Assembly (NCBI RefSeq): GCF_029624125.1 | Contig: NZ_JARSBN010000004.1 | Location: 394,961-458,960, forward strand | Length of the DNA: 64,000 bases | Origin: Winogradskyella marincola | GTDB taxonomy: Bacteria; Bacteroidota; Bacteroidia; Flavobacteriales; Flavobacteriaceae | Reading direction: 5' to 3' | Shown here: piece by piece, positions 43,759 to 52,817 of the stretch | Layout of the letters: each line of letters starts with the position of its first letter | Position numbering within the stretch: the stretch's first letter is position 1 | Translations under genes and position numbers: made by a program | The notes under the pieces: generated by a model | Databases searched by the model: none | What the model was told of the DNA's origin: nothing | The model's input: the letters and a program-made list of their open reading frames with translations, nothing else

Positions 43759-45207
43759 ATGAGTAAATATACTGAAGACGATTTAAGAGAAGAATTAAAA
43801 ACCAAAGAATACGAATATGGTTTTTATACAGATATTGAATCTGAGACTTTTCCTAATGGACTTAACGAAGACATAATAAAAGCAATTTCTCGAAAGAAAG
43901 AAGAGCCAGAATGGATGACAGAATGGAGGCTCGAAGCTTTTAAGGTGTGGCAAGAAATGGAAGAACCGGATTGGGCTAACGTTAACTACGAAAAGCCAGA
44001 TTTCCAGGCAATTTCTTATTATTCTGCACCAAACAGCAAACCAAAATACGATAGCTTAGATGAGGTAGATCCTGAGCTATTAGCTACTTTTGAAAAACTT
44101 GGTATTTCTCTAGATGAGCAAAAAAAATTAGCAGGTGTCGCAATGGATGTAGTTGTAGATTCTGTATCTGTAGCTACTACCTTCAAAGAAACTCTTGCTG
44201 AAAAAGGCATCATCTTTATGAGTATTTCTGAAGCTATTAAAGAGCATCCAGAACTTGTAAAAAAATATATTGGTACTGTTGTTCCGCAGAAAGACAATTT
44301 CTATGCGGCTTTAAACTCAGCAGTATTTAGTGATGGTTCATTTTGCTACATTCCTAAAGGAGTGCGTTGCCCAATGGAGCTTTCTACCTATTTCCGTATT
44401 AACCAAGCAGGAACTGGCCAGTTTGAAAGAACGCTTGTTATTGCAGACGAAGGAAGCTACGTAAGTTACCTTGAAGGTTGTACTGCACCAAGTAGAGACG
44501 AGAACCAATTGCACGCAGCTGTTGTAGAGCTAATTGCTTTAGAAGATGCCGAAATAAAATACTCTACTGTACAAAACTGGTTCCCAGGAAATGCTGAAGG
44601 TAAAGGTGGTGTTTTCAACTTTGTAACCAAACGTGGTTTATGTGAGAAAAACTCAAAAATTTCTTGGACACAGGTAGAAACTGGTTCTGCCGTAACATGG
44701 AAATACCCAAGCTGCGTACTTAAAGGAGATAACTCTGTAGGCGAATTTTATTCTATTGCTGTTACTAACAATTTTCAGCAAGCAGACACAGGTACCAAAA
44801 TGATTCACTTGGGTAAGAATACCAAGTCAACCATTATCTCAAAAGGAATCTCAGCAGGTAAATCTCAAAATTCATATAGAGGTTTAGTGCAAATAAGCCC
44901 AAGAGCAGAAAATGCTCGTAACTTCTCACAGTGTGATAGTTTGTTAATGGGTAACGAGTGTGGTGCACACACCTTTCCATATATAGAAGCCAAAAACAAA
45001 ACTGCACAAATAGAGCACGAAGCTACAACTAGTAAAATTGGTGAAGACCAGATTTTTTACTGTAACCAACGTGGTATAGATACCGAAAAAGCAATAGCCT
45101 TAATCGTTAATGGTTTTAGTAAAGAGGTTCTTAACAAACTACCAATGGAATTTGCTGTTGAGGCTCAGAAATTATTAGAAATCAGCTTAGAAGGTTCAGT
45201 AGGATAG
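43759..45207 (+). CDS. sufB: Fe-S cluster assembly scaffold SufB
   Basis: A 482-residue scaffold subunit of SufBCD. Characteristic blocks: [100 protein letters not shown] and the C-terminal [20 protein letters not shown]. It works with SufC (ATPase) and SufD to build clusters with sulfur supplied by SufS/SufE. A small lipoprotein gene starts 2 bases after its stop. Confidence 0.97.
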   Translation: MSKYTEDDLREELKTKEYEYGFYTDIESETFPNGLNEDIIKAISRKKEEPEWMTEWRLEAFKVWQEMEEPDWANVNYEKPDFQAISYYSAPNSKPKYDSLDEVDPELLATFEKLGISLDEQKKLAGVAMDVVVDSVSVATTFKETLAEKGIIFMSISEAIKEHPELVKKYIGTVVPQKDNFYAALNSAVFSDGSFCYIPKGVRCPMELSTYFRINQAGTGQFERTLVIADEGSYVSYLEGCTAPSRDENQLHAAVVELIALEDAEIKYSTVQNWFPGNAEGKGGVFNFVTKRGLCEKNSKISWTQVETGSAVTWKYPSCVLKGDNSVGEFYSIAVTNNFQQADTGTKMIHLGKNTKSTIISKGISAGKSQNSYRGLVQISPRAENARNFSQCDSLLMGNECGAHTFPYIEAKNKTAQIEHEATTSKIGEDQIFYCNQRGIDTEKAIALIVNGFSKEVLNKLPMEFAVEAQKLLEISLEGSVG

Positions 45208-45209
45208 AT

Positions 45210-45626
45210 ATGAAAAAAATTGCAATTATTTTATTGACATTAGTTAGTTTTTTGAGTTGTAAAAATGATACAAAACCAGAGACTAACTTAGAAGACAACC
45301 GTGCAAAATCTTATGATCAAAACGACGGTTACATAACAATAAAAGGCGAATTTGTATATGATGAAAACCAAAATGCTGCGGTTTTTCAGTCGCCAAATGG
45401 CACTATTTATTCTGTAGTTGTGGATGACAATATGCACCAGCTCAATAAAGAAGTAAAACCATTTAAGGAAAACCTATACACTTCTGTACCTGTAACAGTT
45501 AGAGTAAAAAAAATAAAAAACACAAACCCAAATATTGAGTGGGAATATGCTTTAGAAATTAAAGACATATTAAAGGTTGAAAAACCAAACACAAACAAAG
45601 AAGACGTTATAAAATTATCAAACTAA
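45210..45626 (+). CDS. small lipoprotein inside the suf operon, unknown function
   Basis: A 138-residue lipoprotein (lipobox FLSC, Cys17). The mature part is mainly beta ([55 protein letters not shown]) and resembles a small OB- or NigD-like fold, a guess only. It is packed between sufB (gap 2 bases) and sufC (gap 4 bases), so it must be co-transcribed and probably co-translated with them. A secreted lipoprotein between subunits of a cytoplasmic complex is unexpected. I cannot give a function. Confidence 0.75.
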   Translation: MKKIAIILLTLVSFLSCKNDTKPETNLEDNRAKSYDQNDGYITIKGEFVYDENQNAAVFQSPNGTIYSVVVDDNMHQLNKEVKPFKENLYTSVPVTVRVKKIKNTNPNIEWEYALEIKDILKVEKPNTNKEDVIKLSN

Positions 45627-45630
45627 GACA

Positions 45631-46380
45631 ATGTTAAAGATAAACAACTTACACGCAAGCGTAGAAGATAAAGCAATCTTAAAAGGTATTAACCTTGAAG
45701 TTAAACCTGGCGAAGTACATGCTATCATGGGACCTAATGGCTCTGGTAAAAGTACATTAGCTTCAGTTATTGCTGGTAAAGAAGAGTATGAAGTTGAAGA
45801 AGGTGAAATTTTATTAGAAGGCGAAAACATTGACGAATTAGCTGCCGAAGAACGTGCACACAAAGGTGTTTTCTTATCATTTCAGTATCCTGTAGAAATT
45901 CCTGGAGTTAGTGTCACTAACTTTATGAAAACAGCTATTAACGAAACTCGAAAAGCTAAAGGCTTAGAAGATATGCCTGCTAACGAAATGCTTAAGATGA
46001 TTCGTGAAAAGTCTGAACTTTTAGAAATAGACCGTAAATTTTTATCACGCTCTTTAAATGAAGGCTTTTCGGGTGGTGAGAAAAAACGTAACGAAATTTT
46101 TCAGATGGCAATGTTAGAACCAAAACTTGCTATCCTTGACGAAACAGATTCTGGTCTGGATATCGATGCTTTAAGAATTGTAGCTAATGGTGTAAACAAG
46201 CTAAAATCTAAAGACAATGCTGTTATTGTTATTACACACTATCAGCGTTTACTAGATTATATTGTTCCAGATTACGTACACGTACTTTACAACGGACGTA
46301 TTGTAAAGTCTGGCACAAAAGAATTAGCGCACGAGTTAGAAGCTAAAGGTTACGATTGGATAAAGCAAGAATTGGTTTAA
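45631..46380 (+). CDS. sufC: Fe-S cluster assembly ATPase SufC
   Basis: A 249-residue ABC-type ATPase without membrane domains. Walker [10 protein letters not shown] is at residues 34-42, the signature lies in [15 protein letters not shown], Walker B in [14 protein letters not shown] and the switch His in [11 protein letters not shown]. It powers the conformational change of SufBCD. Its stop codon lies in the loop of a perfect hairpin, described separately. It is separated from sufD by an 87-base tract of unusual A/T-rich repeats. Confidence 0.97.
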   Translation: MLKINNLHASVEDKAILKGINLEVKPGEVHAIMGPNGSGKSTLASVIAGKEEYEVEEGEILLEGENIDELAAEERAHKGVFLSFQYPVEIPGVSVTNFMKTAINETRKAKGLEDMPANEMLKMIREKSELLEIDRKFLSRSLNEGFSGGEKKRNEIFQMAMLEPKLAILDETDSGLDIDALRIVANGVNKLKSKDNAVIVITHYQRLLDYIVPDYVHVLYNGRIVKSGTKELAHELEAKGYDWIKQELV

Positions 46381-46390
46381 CCAATTCTTG
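46366..46390 (+). other. perfect hairpin over the sufC stop codon
   Basis: CAAGAATTGG (46366-46375), loop TTTAA carrying the sufC stop, then CCAATTCTTG (46381-46390): a 10-base perfect stem. No T-run follows, so it is not a standard terminator. It may modulate stability or ribosome passage between sufC and sufD (inference). Confidence 0.55.
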
Positions 46391-46464
46391 AGTTAAAAAG
46401 TAAAAAGTTGTAAAGTTTATAGATTAACTTTTAAACACCCAACTTTTAAACATTTCAACTTACA
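46391..46464. repeat. A/T-rich repeat tract between sufC and sufD
   Basis: The tract AGTTAAAAAGTAAAAAGTTG then AACTTTTAAACACCCAACTT and TTTTAAACATTTCAACTT resembles the two flanks of the S23 gene joined without the gene between them. It has imperfect inverted symmetry and no coding content. It could be an empty or decayed copy of the same element; the low complexity weakens the case. Confidence 0.35.
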
Positions 46465-46467
46465 AAA

Positions 46468-47781
46468 ATGGAATTAAAAGAAAAATTAGTATCATCATTT
46501 ATGGCCTTTGAGGACACAGTAGATGTTAACTCACCTATACATGATATACGTACTGAAGCTATAAAAACCTTTGAAGCAGACGGTTTTCCGACAAAAAAAC
46601 AAGAAGCTTGGAAGTATACATCCTTAAATTCAATATTAAAACACGACTATAGTGTGTTCCCTAAGCATGAAGATGCTCTGGAATTTAAAGATGTAAAAAA
46701 ATACTTTATTCACGATATAGACTCTTACAAGATTGTTTTTATCGATGGTAAGTATTCTTCGCATTTGTCTCAAACCACACATGATGGTATTGATGTTTGC
46801 TTAATGTCTGCAGCCTTAACAAAGCCAAAATACAGACTTGTCATTGAAAATTATTTCAACAAAATAGCTTCAAAAGATAGTATGTCTGCTTTAAACACTG
46901 CATTTTCTGCAGAAGGCGCTTACATACACATCCCAAAAAACAAGCTGGTAGAAAAACCAATACAGATTTTACACTTTTCTACCGGAAACGAAGCTGCATT
47001 AATGCTACAACCTAGAAACTTAGTCGTTGTAGACGAAAATGCTCATGTTCAAATCATTGAGCGTCATCAAAGCTTAACAGAAAATCCGGTTTTAACCAAT
47101 TCGGTTACTGAGATTTTTACAAATAAGCGTGCCATTGTAGATTACTACAAAATTCAGAATGACAGAGAAACAGCTTCTTTAATAGACAACACTTTTATAG
47201 ATCAAAAAAGAGAAAGCTTAGCTAAGGTGCATACCTTTTCTTTTGGTGGAAAGATTACAAGAAACAATCTTAACTTCTATCAAAACGGAGAGCGTATAGA
47301 TTCTACTATGAAAGGTATTACCATCATTGGTAACAAGCAGCATGTAGACCATAACACTTTAGTACACCATATTGAGCCAAATTGCGAGAGTCACCAAGAT
47401 TACAAAGGTATATTTGGAGATAGCGCAACAGGCGTATTTAACGGTAAGGTTTTAGTTGAAAAAGAGGCCCAGAAAACTGATGCTTTTCAGGCTAACAACA
47501 ATATTTTATTAAGCGATAAAGCTACTATAAACACAAAACCTCAATTAGAGATTTTTGCTGACGATGTAAAGTGTTCTCACGGTTGTACAATTGGGCAGTT
47601 AGACGAAAGTGCTATGTTCTATTTAAGATCTCGTGGTATTCCTGAAAAGGAAGCAAGAGGTTTATTAATGTTTGCGTTTAGTAACAACGTTTTAGACTCT
47701 GTTAAAATCCCAGAAATAAAAAATAGAATTACCAAAATAATTGCCAACAAGCTTGGTGTAAATATTGGGTTTGATTTATAA
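46468..47781 (+). CDS. sufD: Fe-S cluster assembly protein SufD
   Basis: A 437-residue SufB paralogue, the third subunit of SufBC2D. Typical segments are FPTKKQEAWKYTSLNSILKH near the N-terminus, EGAYIHIPKNKLVEKPIQIL, RNLVVVDENAHVQIIERHQS and the C-terminal core DDVKCSHGCTIGQLDESAMF followed by YLRSRGIPEKEARGLLMFAF. The sufS start codon follows its stop directly, with no gap. Confidence 0.96.
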   Translation: MELKEKLVSSFMAFEDTVDVNSPIHDIRTEAIKTFEADGFPTKKQEAWKYTSLNSILKHDYSVFPKHEDALEFKDVKKYFIHDIDSYKIVFIDGKYSSHLSQTTHDGIDVCLMSAALTKPKYRLVIENYFNKIASKDSMSALNTAFSAEGAYIHIPKNKLVEKPIQILHFSTGNEAALMLQPRNLVVVDENAHVQIIERHQSLTENPVLTNSVTEIFTNKRAIVDYYKIQNDRETASLIDNTFIDQKRESLAKVHTFSFGGKITRNNLNFYQNGERIDSTMKGITIIGNKQHVDHNTLVHHIEPNCESHQDYKGIFGDSATGVFNGKVLVEKEAQKTDAFQANNNILLSDKATINTKPQLEIFADDVKCSHGCTIGQLDESAMFYLRSRGIPEKEARGLLMFAFSNNVLDSVKIPEIKNRITKIIANKLGVNIGFDL

Positions 47782-49020
47782 ATGAATAAAGTCTTAAGCC
47801 ATACCACTCTCGATGTAGAACAAATAAGAAAGGATTTCCCTATTCTTAAAAGGGAAGTTAATGGCAAGCCTTTAATATATTTGGATAATGCAGCAACATC
47901 GCAAACACCTCAACAGGTTATAGATGTTATTGTAGATTATTACAGTAATTATAATGCTAACATCCATAGAGGTGTACATAGCTTGAGTCAAGAAGCTACT
48001 GATGCTTATGAACAAGCACGTATTAAAATTCAAAAGCATTTTAATGCTAAGCTATCTCACGAAATAATTTTTACTTCTGGAACAACGCATGGTATTAATT
48101 TAGTTGCTAATGGTTTTTCTTCGTTATTAAAAAAAGGAGATGAAATCATTGTCTCTGCTTTAGAGCACCACAGCAATATTGTGCCATGGCAAATGCTTTG
48201 CGAACGCACAGGCGCAATTCTCAAAGTAATTCCCATGAATACTGATGGTGAATTAGTAATTTCAGAATTTGAAAAGCTATTAAACCCTAACACAAAACTT
48301 GTTTTTGTCAACCATGTTTCTAACGCACTTGGTACAATAAATCCTATTGAAACCATAATAGAAAAAGCACATAACGTTGGTGCTGCTGTTTTAGTTGATG
48401 GCGCACAAGCTGCTCCGCACATTAAAGCCAATGTACAAGAATTAGATGTCGATTTTTACGTTTGCTCTGCTCACAAAATGTGTGGTCCTACAGGTGTTGG
48501 AATACTTTATGGAAAAGAAGAATGGCTAAAAAAACTACCTCCTTACCAAGGAGGAGGCGAAATGATTGCCGAAGTAACATTCGAAAAAACTACATACGCT
48601 GATTTACCTCATAAATTTGAAGCCGGAACACCGAATATTTGTGGCGGAATTGCTTTTGGAGCAGCTCTGGATTACATGAATACAGTTGGCTTTAATACTC
48701 TAGCCAATTACGAAAACGAGCTGTTAGAGTACGCTACTTCTCAACTACAAGCTATTGAAGGTGTAAAAATTTACGGCACATCTAAGCACAAAACATCTGT
48801 GATCTCTTTTAACGTTGGTAATATTCATCCTTACGATATTGGCACTATTTTAGACAAATTGGGCATTGCTGTACGTACTGGCCACCATTGTGCACAGCCT
48901 ATAATGGATTATTTTAAAATTCCTGGTACTGTTAGAGCTTCTTTTATGTTTTATAATACAAAAGAAGAAGTAGACACATTTATAGCTTCATTAAAAAAAG
49001 CTATAATGATGCTTTCTTAA
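47782..49020 (+). CDS. sufS: cysteine desulfurase SufS
   Basis: A 412-residue PLP enzyme that takes sulfur from cysteine for cluster assembly. The PLP lysine is Lys232 in SAHKMCGPTGVGILYG, and the persulfide cysteine is Cys370 in RTGHHCAQPIMDYF. The N-terminal FPILKREVNGKPLIYLDNAA and HRGVHSLSQEATDAYEQAR are class signatures of the group II (SufS/CsdA) desulfurases. It starts directly after the sufD stop. SufE, its usual activator, lies 0.95 kb downstream beyond an inserted lipoprotein gene. Confidence 0.97.
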   Translation: MNKVLSHTTLDVEQIRKDFPILKREVNGKPLIYLDNAATSQTPQQVIDVIVDYYSNYNANIHRGVHSLSQEATDAYEQARIKIQKHFNAKLSHEIIFTSGTTHGINLVANGFSSLLKKGDEIIVSALEHHSNIVPWQMLCERTGAILKVIPMNTDGELVISEFEKLLNPNTKLVFVNHVSNALGTINPIETIIEKAHNVGAAVLVDGAQAAPHIKANVQELDVDFYVCSAHKMCGPTGVGILYGKEEWLKKLPPYQGGGEMIAEVTFEKTTYADLPHKFEAGTPNICGGIAFGAALDYMNTVGFNTLANYENELLEYATSQLQAIEGVKIYGTSKHKTSVISFNVGNIHPYDIGTILDKLGIAVRTGHHCAQPIMDYFKIPGTVRASFMFYNTKEEVDTFIASLKKAIMMLS

Positions 49021-49107
49021 TTTCTATAACAAGCTAAGAGATACTTAACGTAGATTATCTAAAGTTTGGCATCAAAAGTGTAACTTAGATTAATAAAACC
49101 TTTATTT

Positions 49108-49941
49108 ATGAAATTTTTACTAAGCATTTTTACACTTATAATACTTACAGGCTCTTGTAATTCTGCAAAAGAAACTTTAACCGAACAAAAAGAAAGTTCG
49201 TCTCAAGTAAGCTTATCCGGAACTTACAACTTACAACAATTAGGATCTAAAGACGTAGCATTAAAACCTGTAACAATAAAATTTAATGATTCTACTAACG
49301 AAGCTTCAGGTATTTCGGGCTGTAATTCTTTTTTTGGAAGCTACACTCTTAAAGAAAATACAATTAAATTCGGACCAATTGTTACTTCAAAAAAATACTG
49401 TAATCCAGACCTAAACACTGTAGAAAAAGACTTTATTGAAGCCTTAAACAAAGTCAACTCATTTGTTATAAAAGACAATACACTTACTTTTTTAAACAAT
49501 GACACCAAGCTTTTTACAGCAACAAAAAATGAAGCTTCAAGACCAGGTAAAGATGATGTTGTTCAAGATAATTACAAAAGGTATTCTGTTATATATAAAG
49601 CCTCTACAAGAGGTTCTTTTAAACAGATTGAAGTTTCAAAAACAGACATAAAAATTTCAGAAGACAGAGATTTAAAAAACATTGACACTTACCCATGCAA
49701 TCCTCAAGACTGGAAAGCTCTAAACAACCTTTTGAGCAATAATATAGTGGAAAATCTAGATCTACTAAAAGCGCCAACAGACAATCGTGCATTCGATGGT
49801 GCGGCACACGCAACATTATCTGTTATAAAAGGAGATGTCCTAACCATGACACCTAGTTTTGATCATGGCAAACCACCAAAAGAAATAGAATCAATAGTTA
49901 ATAAGATATTATCAATGGCAGAAATAGCGACTAAACAGTAG
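49108..49941 (+). CDS. META-domain lipoprotein
   Basis: A 277-residue lipoprotein (lipobox TGSC, Cys17). Residues ~38-145 match the META domain (HslJ-like): LSGTYNLQQLGSKDV, ASGISGCNSFFGSYTL, IKFGPIVTSKKYCNPDLNTV and the NDNTLTFLNNDTKLF type end. A second beta-rich domain follows (~155-277; YSVIYKASTRGSFKQIEVSK). META proteins are envelope proteins linked to heat or stress in other bacteria. It lies 87 bases after sufS and 34 before sufE. It belongs to the neighbourhood rather than to the Fe-S pathway as far as one can see. Confidence 0.8.
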   Translation: MKFLLSIFTLIILTGSCNSAKETLTEQKESSSQVSLSGTYNLQQLGSKDVALKPVTIKFNDSTNEASGISGCNSFFGSYTLKENTIKFGPIVTSKKYCNPDLNTVEKDFIEALNKVNSFVIKDNTLTFLNNDTKLFTATKNEASRPGKDDVVQDNYKRYSVIYKASTRGSFKQIEVSKTDIKISEDRDLKNIDTYPCNPQDWKALNNLLSNNIVENLDLLKAPTDNRAFDGAAHATLSVIKGDVLTMTPSFDHGKPPKEIESIVNKILSMAEIATKQ

Positions 49942-49949
49942 CTATTTTG

Positions 49950-49957
49950 TAACTTTG
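49950..49957 (+). promoter_or_regulatory. possible -7 box before sufE
   Basis: TAACTTTG fits TAnnTTTG, 18 bases before the ATG chosen for sufE. No TTG -33 at the proper distance. Confidence 0.35.
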
Positions 49958-49975
49958 TTTTAAATGAATGTTATT

Positions 49976-50398
49976 ATGACTATTGAAGAAATTCAGAACG
50001 AAATAATTGATGAGTTTTCAATGTTTGATGATTGGGAAGAACGTTATCAATACATGATAGACTTAGGTAAAACACTACCACTGATTGACGATAATTACAA
50101 AACCGAAGATCACATCATAAAAGGGTGTCAAAGTAAAGTTTGGGTACATGCCGAAATGAACGAAGATAAAGTAGCATTTACCGCAGACAGTGATGCTATT
50201 ATCACTAAAGGCATCATTGCTATTTTAATTAGAGTGTTTTCTAATCAACATCCAAAAGATATTATAGAAGCTAACACTGATTTTATTGACAAAATAGGTC
50301 TTAAAGATCATTTATCTCCTACAAGAGCTAACGGTTTGGTTAGCATGATAAAACAATTAAAAATGTATGCTATTGCATACCAAACACAGTTGAATTAA
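49976..50398 (+). CDS. sufE: sulfur acceptor protein SufE
   Basis: 140 residues from ATG 49976 (MTIEEIQNEIIDEFSMFDDW), the family's usual N-terminus; the upstream ATG at 49964 would add four residues. The acceptor cysteine is Cys51 in HIIKGCQSKVW, the same position as in the E. coli protein. It takes persulfide sulfur from SufS and passes it to SufB. It is followed after 1 base by the DUF59 gene, forming the second half of the suf cluster. Confidence 0.95.
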   Translation: MTIEEIQNEIIDEFSMFDDWEERYQYMIDLGKTLPLIDDNYKTEDHIIKGCQSKVWVHAEMNEDKVAFTADSDAIITKGIIAILIRVFSNQHPKDIIEANTDFIDKIGLKDHLSPTRANGLVSMIKQLKMYAIAYQTQLN

Positions 50399-50399
50399 G

Positions 50400-50726
50400 A
50401 TGAGCGAAACAACAATAGACACAAATGTTTTAGGCGATAAAATTGTACGCGTATTAAAAACAATTTTCGACCCTGAAATTCCTGTAGACATCTACGAATT
50501 AGGATTAATATATGATGTTTTTGTTAATGAAGATTATGAAGTAAAAATCTTAATGACCTTAACAACACCAAACTGCCCTGTAGCAGAAACCCTTCCTTTA
50601 GAGGTTGAAGAAAAAGTAAAATCTATTAACGAGGTTAAAGATGCCGAAGTAGAAATTACCTTTGATCCACCTTGGTCTCAAGACTTAATGAGCGAAGAAG
50701 CAAAACTAGAATTAGGAATGCTATAA
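50400..50726 (+). CDS. SUF-associated DUF59/MIP18 protein (SufT-like)
   Basis: A 108-residue DUF59 protein: KTIFDPEIPVDIYELGLIYD, then the LTTPNCPVAETLPLEV loop with the conserved cysteine, and ITFDPPWSQDLMSEEAKLEL at the end. Such proteins (SufT, PaaD, MIP18) help deliver Fe-S clusters to target proteins. It is set between sufE (1 base) and mvaS (10 bases), an order widely kept in flavobacteria. The name sufT is reasonable but is not given as a symbol because the family has several roles. Confidence 0.9.
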   Translation: MSETTIDTNVLGDKIVRVLKTIFDPEIPVDIYELGLIYDVFVNEDYEVKILMTLTTPNCPVAETLPLEVEEKVKSINEVKDAEVEITFDPPWSQDLMSEEAKLELGML

Positions 50727-50736
50727 AACATTTTTT

Positions 50737-52176
50737 ATGACTGCAACAGGAATTGACGCTATCGCATTTTATGTACCTCAACTCTATGTAACAATGGATA
50801 ATTTGGCAGAAGCCAGAGGTATTGAAGCAGAAAAATTAAAAAGAGGACTTGGTCTGCAAAAAATGGCAGTACCAAACATTGGCGAAGACGCTGCAACCTT
50901 TGCGGCTAATGCCTTACTCAACCTTATCACACAAAACAATATCGATCCAAATGACATTGGTCGTGTATATCTAGGTACCGAAAGTGCTATTGACGGTTCT
51001 AAACCTACGGCAACTTACGCTGTAGAAATTGTTGAAAAAGAATTAGCAACCACTTATGGCGAGCGTAGCTTTAAAAACTGTGATGTTGTTGATTTAACGT
51101 TTGCTTGTGTTGGCGCTGTAGATGCTTTACAGAATAGTATTGACTGGGTAAAACAAGACCAAAGCAGAAAAGCCATTGTCATCGCTTCAGATTTATCTAA
51201 ATACGATATCAATTCTACAGGAGAGTACACTCAAGGCGCTGGTGCAGTTGCAGTATTAATTAGCCATAACCCTTCTATCATTACAATTGATGATGTTTGG
51301 GGAGTTGCCTTTAAGAGCGAAGGAGATTTCTTTAAACCAAGACGCTCTTACAAAAAAGCAGATTTATTAAAGTCTCTTTTAAGTGAATTAGATTTAGAGG
51401 CTTCCAGCGAAAAGATTGCTAAATTTATATCTACTACAAATTCTGAATTTTGGTCAGATAGCAATGAAGTTGTTGAAGTTTTTAAAGAAGAACCAGTTTT
51501 TGACGGACAGTTCTCTAATGCTTGTTATAGCGATAGAATTACTGAAGCCTTAGAACATTTCGACCAAAATAAGCCAACAGATTTTAATGAAAAGTGGCAG
51601 CATATTGTATTCCATTTGCCTTATGCTTTTCATGGAAGACGTATCATTTTCAACAATTGGTTACATTGGATTAAAGATTCAAACCTTCAGCAAGACTTAG
51701 AAAATGAAATCGGCAAATCTGAAGATTCAGACCCAAAAGATTGGTCTAAAAAAGCCTATAAATCGAAGCTATACAGTGATTTTGTAAACTCAAGAATTGC
51801 ACAAGGCGAATTGGCTTCTTCAGAAATTGGCAACATGTATACGGCTTCAATTTTTATGTCCTTATTGAGCTTTTTATCTGATAATTACAGAAACAATAAA
51901 GATATTGCAGGTAATCCTGTAGGTTTTATAGCTTATGGAAGCGGTTCTAAATCTAAAGTTTTTGAAGGTGTTGTACAAAACGACTGGATGTCTAAAATTA
52001 AAGACATTAAACTCTTTGAAACTCTTGAAAACAGAACAGCTATTAGTGTAGATACATATGAAAGCATTCATCGTTCTAAGCTAGAGCAACCTGTAGAAAA
52101 TGGTAGTAAAATTTCTTTAGAATACATAGAACGCGATGAAACAAACTACGGCTTAAGACGCTATAGTGTAAAATAA
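50737..52176 (+). CDS. mvaS: hydroxymethylglutaryl-CoA synthase
   Basis: A 479-residue thiolase-fold enzyme. The acylated cysteine is Cys124 in DVVDLTFACVGAVDA, the general acid Glu82 lies in YLGTESAIDGSKP, and the N-terminus IDAIAFYVPQLYVTMDNLAE matches HMG-CoA synthases. It condenses acetoacetyl-CoA with acetyl-CoA in the mevalonate pathway to isoprenoids; flavobacteria use this pathway. It is ~80-90 residues longer than many bacterial versions. Its position inside the suf cluster is conserved in relatives as far as I know, but the reason is not clear. Confidence 0.9.
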   Translation: MTATGIDAIAFYVPQLYVTMDNLAEARGIEAEKLKRGLGLQKMAVPNIGEDAATFAANALLNLITQNNIDPNDIGRVYLGTESAIDGSKPTATYAVEIVEKELATTYGERSFKNCDVVDLTFACVGAVDALQNSIDWVKQDQSRKAIVIASDLSKYDINSTGEYTQGAGAVAVLISHNPSIITIDDVWGVAFKSEGDFFKPRRSYKKADLLKSLLSELDLEASSEKIAKFISTTNSEFWSDSNEVVEVFKEEPVFDGQFSNACYSDRITEALEHFDQNKPTDFNEKWQHIVFHLPYAFHGRRIIFNNWLHWIKDSNLQQDLENEIGKSEDSDPKDWSKKAYKSKLYSDFVNSRIAQGELASSEIGNMYTASIFMSLLSFLSDNYRNNKDIAGNPVGFIAYGSGSKSKVFEGVVQNDWMSKIKDIKLFETLENRTAISVDTYESIHRSKLEQPVENGSKISLEYIERDETNYGLRRYSVK

Positions 52177-52179
52177 TTT

Positions 52180-52689
52180 ATGGCAGAAGAAATTATAAAT
52201 AGAGTCGCTAATAGCAAACTCAAAGTGATAGACTTAGAGGATTACTACCCAAATGGGCAACGTATTCTTTTTGACATAAAAGATTGGTTACTTGAAGGTT
52301 TAGTCCTCAGAGAAAAAGAGTTTAGAGCACACGTTGCTGAGCACGATTGGTCTCAATATAATAATTGCTATGTTGCACTACATTGTTCTACAGATGCTAT
52401 TGTACCTGACTGGGCTTATATGCTAATTTCTTTAGAGCTTCAAAACTATTCTAAACTTACGGTAATTGGTACTTTAGAAGATTTAGAATCTTTGATTTAT
52501 TCTTCAATCATTGCAGAATTAGACCTTTGTGTTTATCAAGATATGCCTGTAATTATAAAAGGTTGTTCTAACAAACCAGTGCCTGCAAATGCTTTGGTTT
52601 TATTATCTCAAAAACTTAAGCCAATTGCAAAATCCATAATGTTTGGTGAAGCTTGTTCTTCTGTACCTCTCTTCAAAAGGAAAAAATAA
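52180..52689 (+). CDS. DUF2480 family protein
   Basis: A 169-residue cytoplasmic protein of the Bacteroidota-specific DUF2480 family: IINRVANSKLKVIDLEDYYP, FDIKDWLLEGLVLREKEFR and YVALHCSTDAIVPDWAYMLI are its hallmarks. Two to three cysteines (CSNKP, EACSSV near the end) might bind metal, but this is not shown. It lies 3 bases after mvaS, last gene of the suf-linked operon before a new promoter. Function unknown. Confidence 0.85.
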   Translation: MAEEIINRVANSKLKVIDLEDYYPNGQRILFDIKDWLLEGLVLREKEFRAHVAEHDWSQYNNCYVALHCSTDAIVPDWAYMLISLELQNYSKLTVIGTLEDLESLIYSSIIAELDLCVYQDMPVIIKGCSNKPVPANALVLLSQKLKPIAKSIMFGEACSSVPLFKRKK

Positions 52690-52768
52690 ATGTGACTTCT
52701 TTATTAATTTAAGGTCTAATCAATAGTGATTAGCTGTTTTCTGACATCCAAAAAGGTCAGTAAACACG

Positions 52769-52776
52769 TATATTTG
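52769..52776 (+). promoter_or_regulatory. -7 box for the DUF3078 gene
   Basis: TATATTTG, full TAnnTTTG match, 41 bases before the DUF3078 start. A clear -33 TTG is not seen at 19-23 bases. Confidence 0.5.
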
Positions 52777-52817
52777 TAAAACTTATAACAACTTAAATTA
52801 TTAAAATTTAATTCATT

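Noticed and set aside
46366..46390. Hairpin over the sufC stop as an intrinsic terminator.
   Set aside because: No T-tract follows on either strand and sufD, sufS continue the operon.
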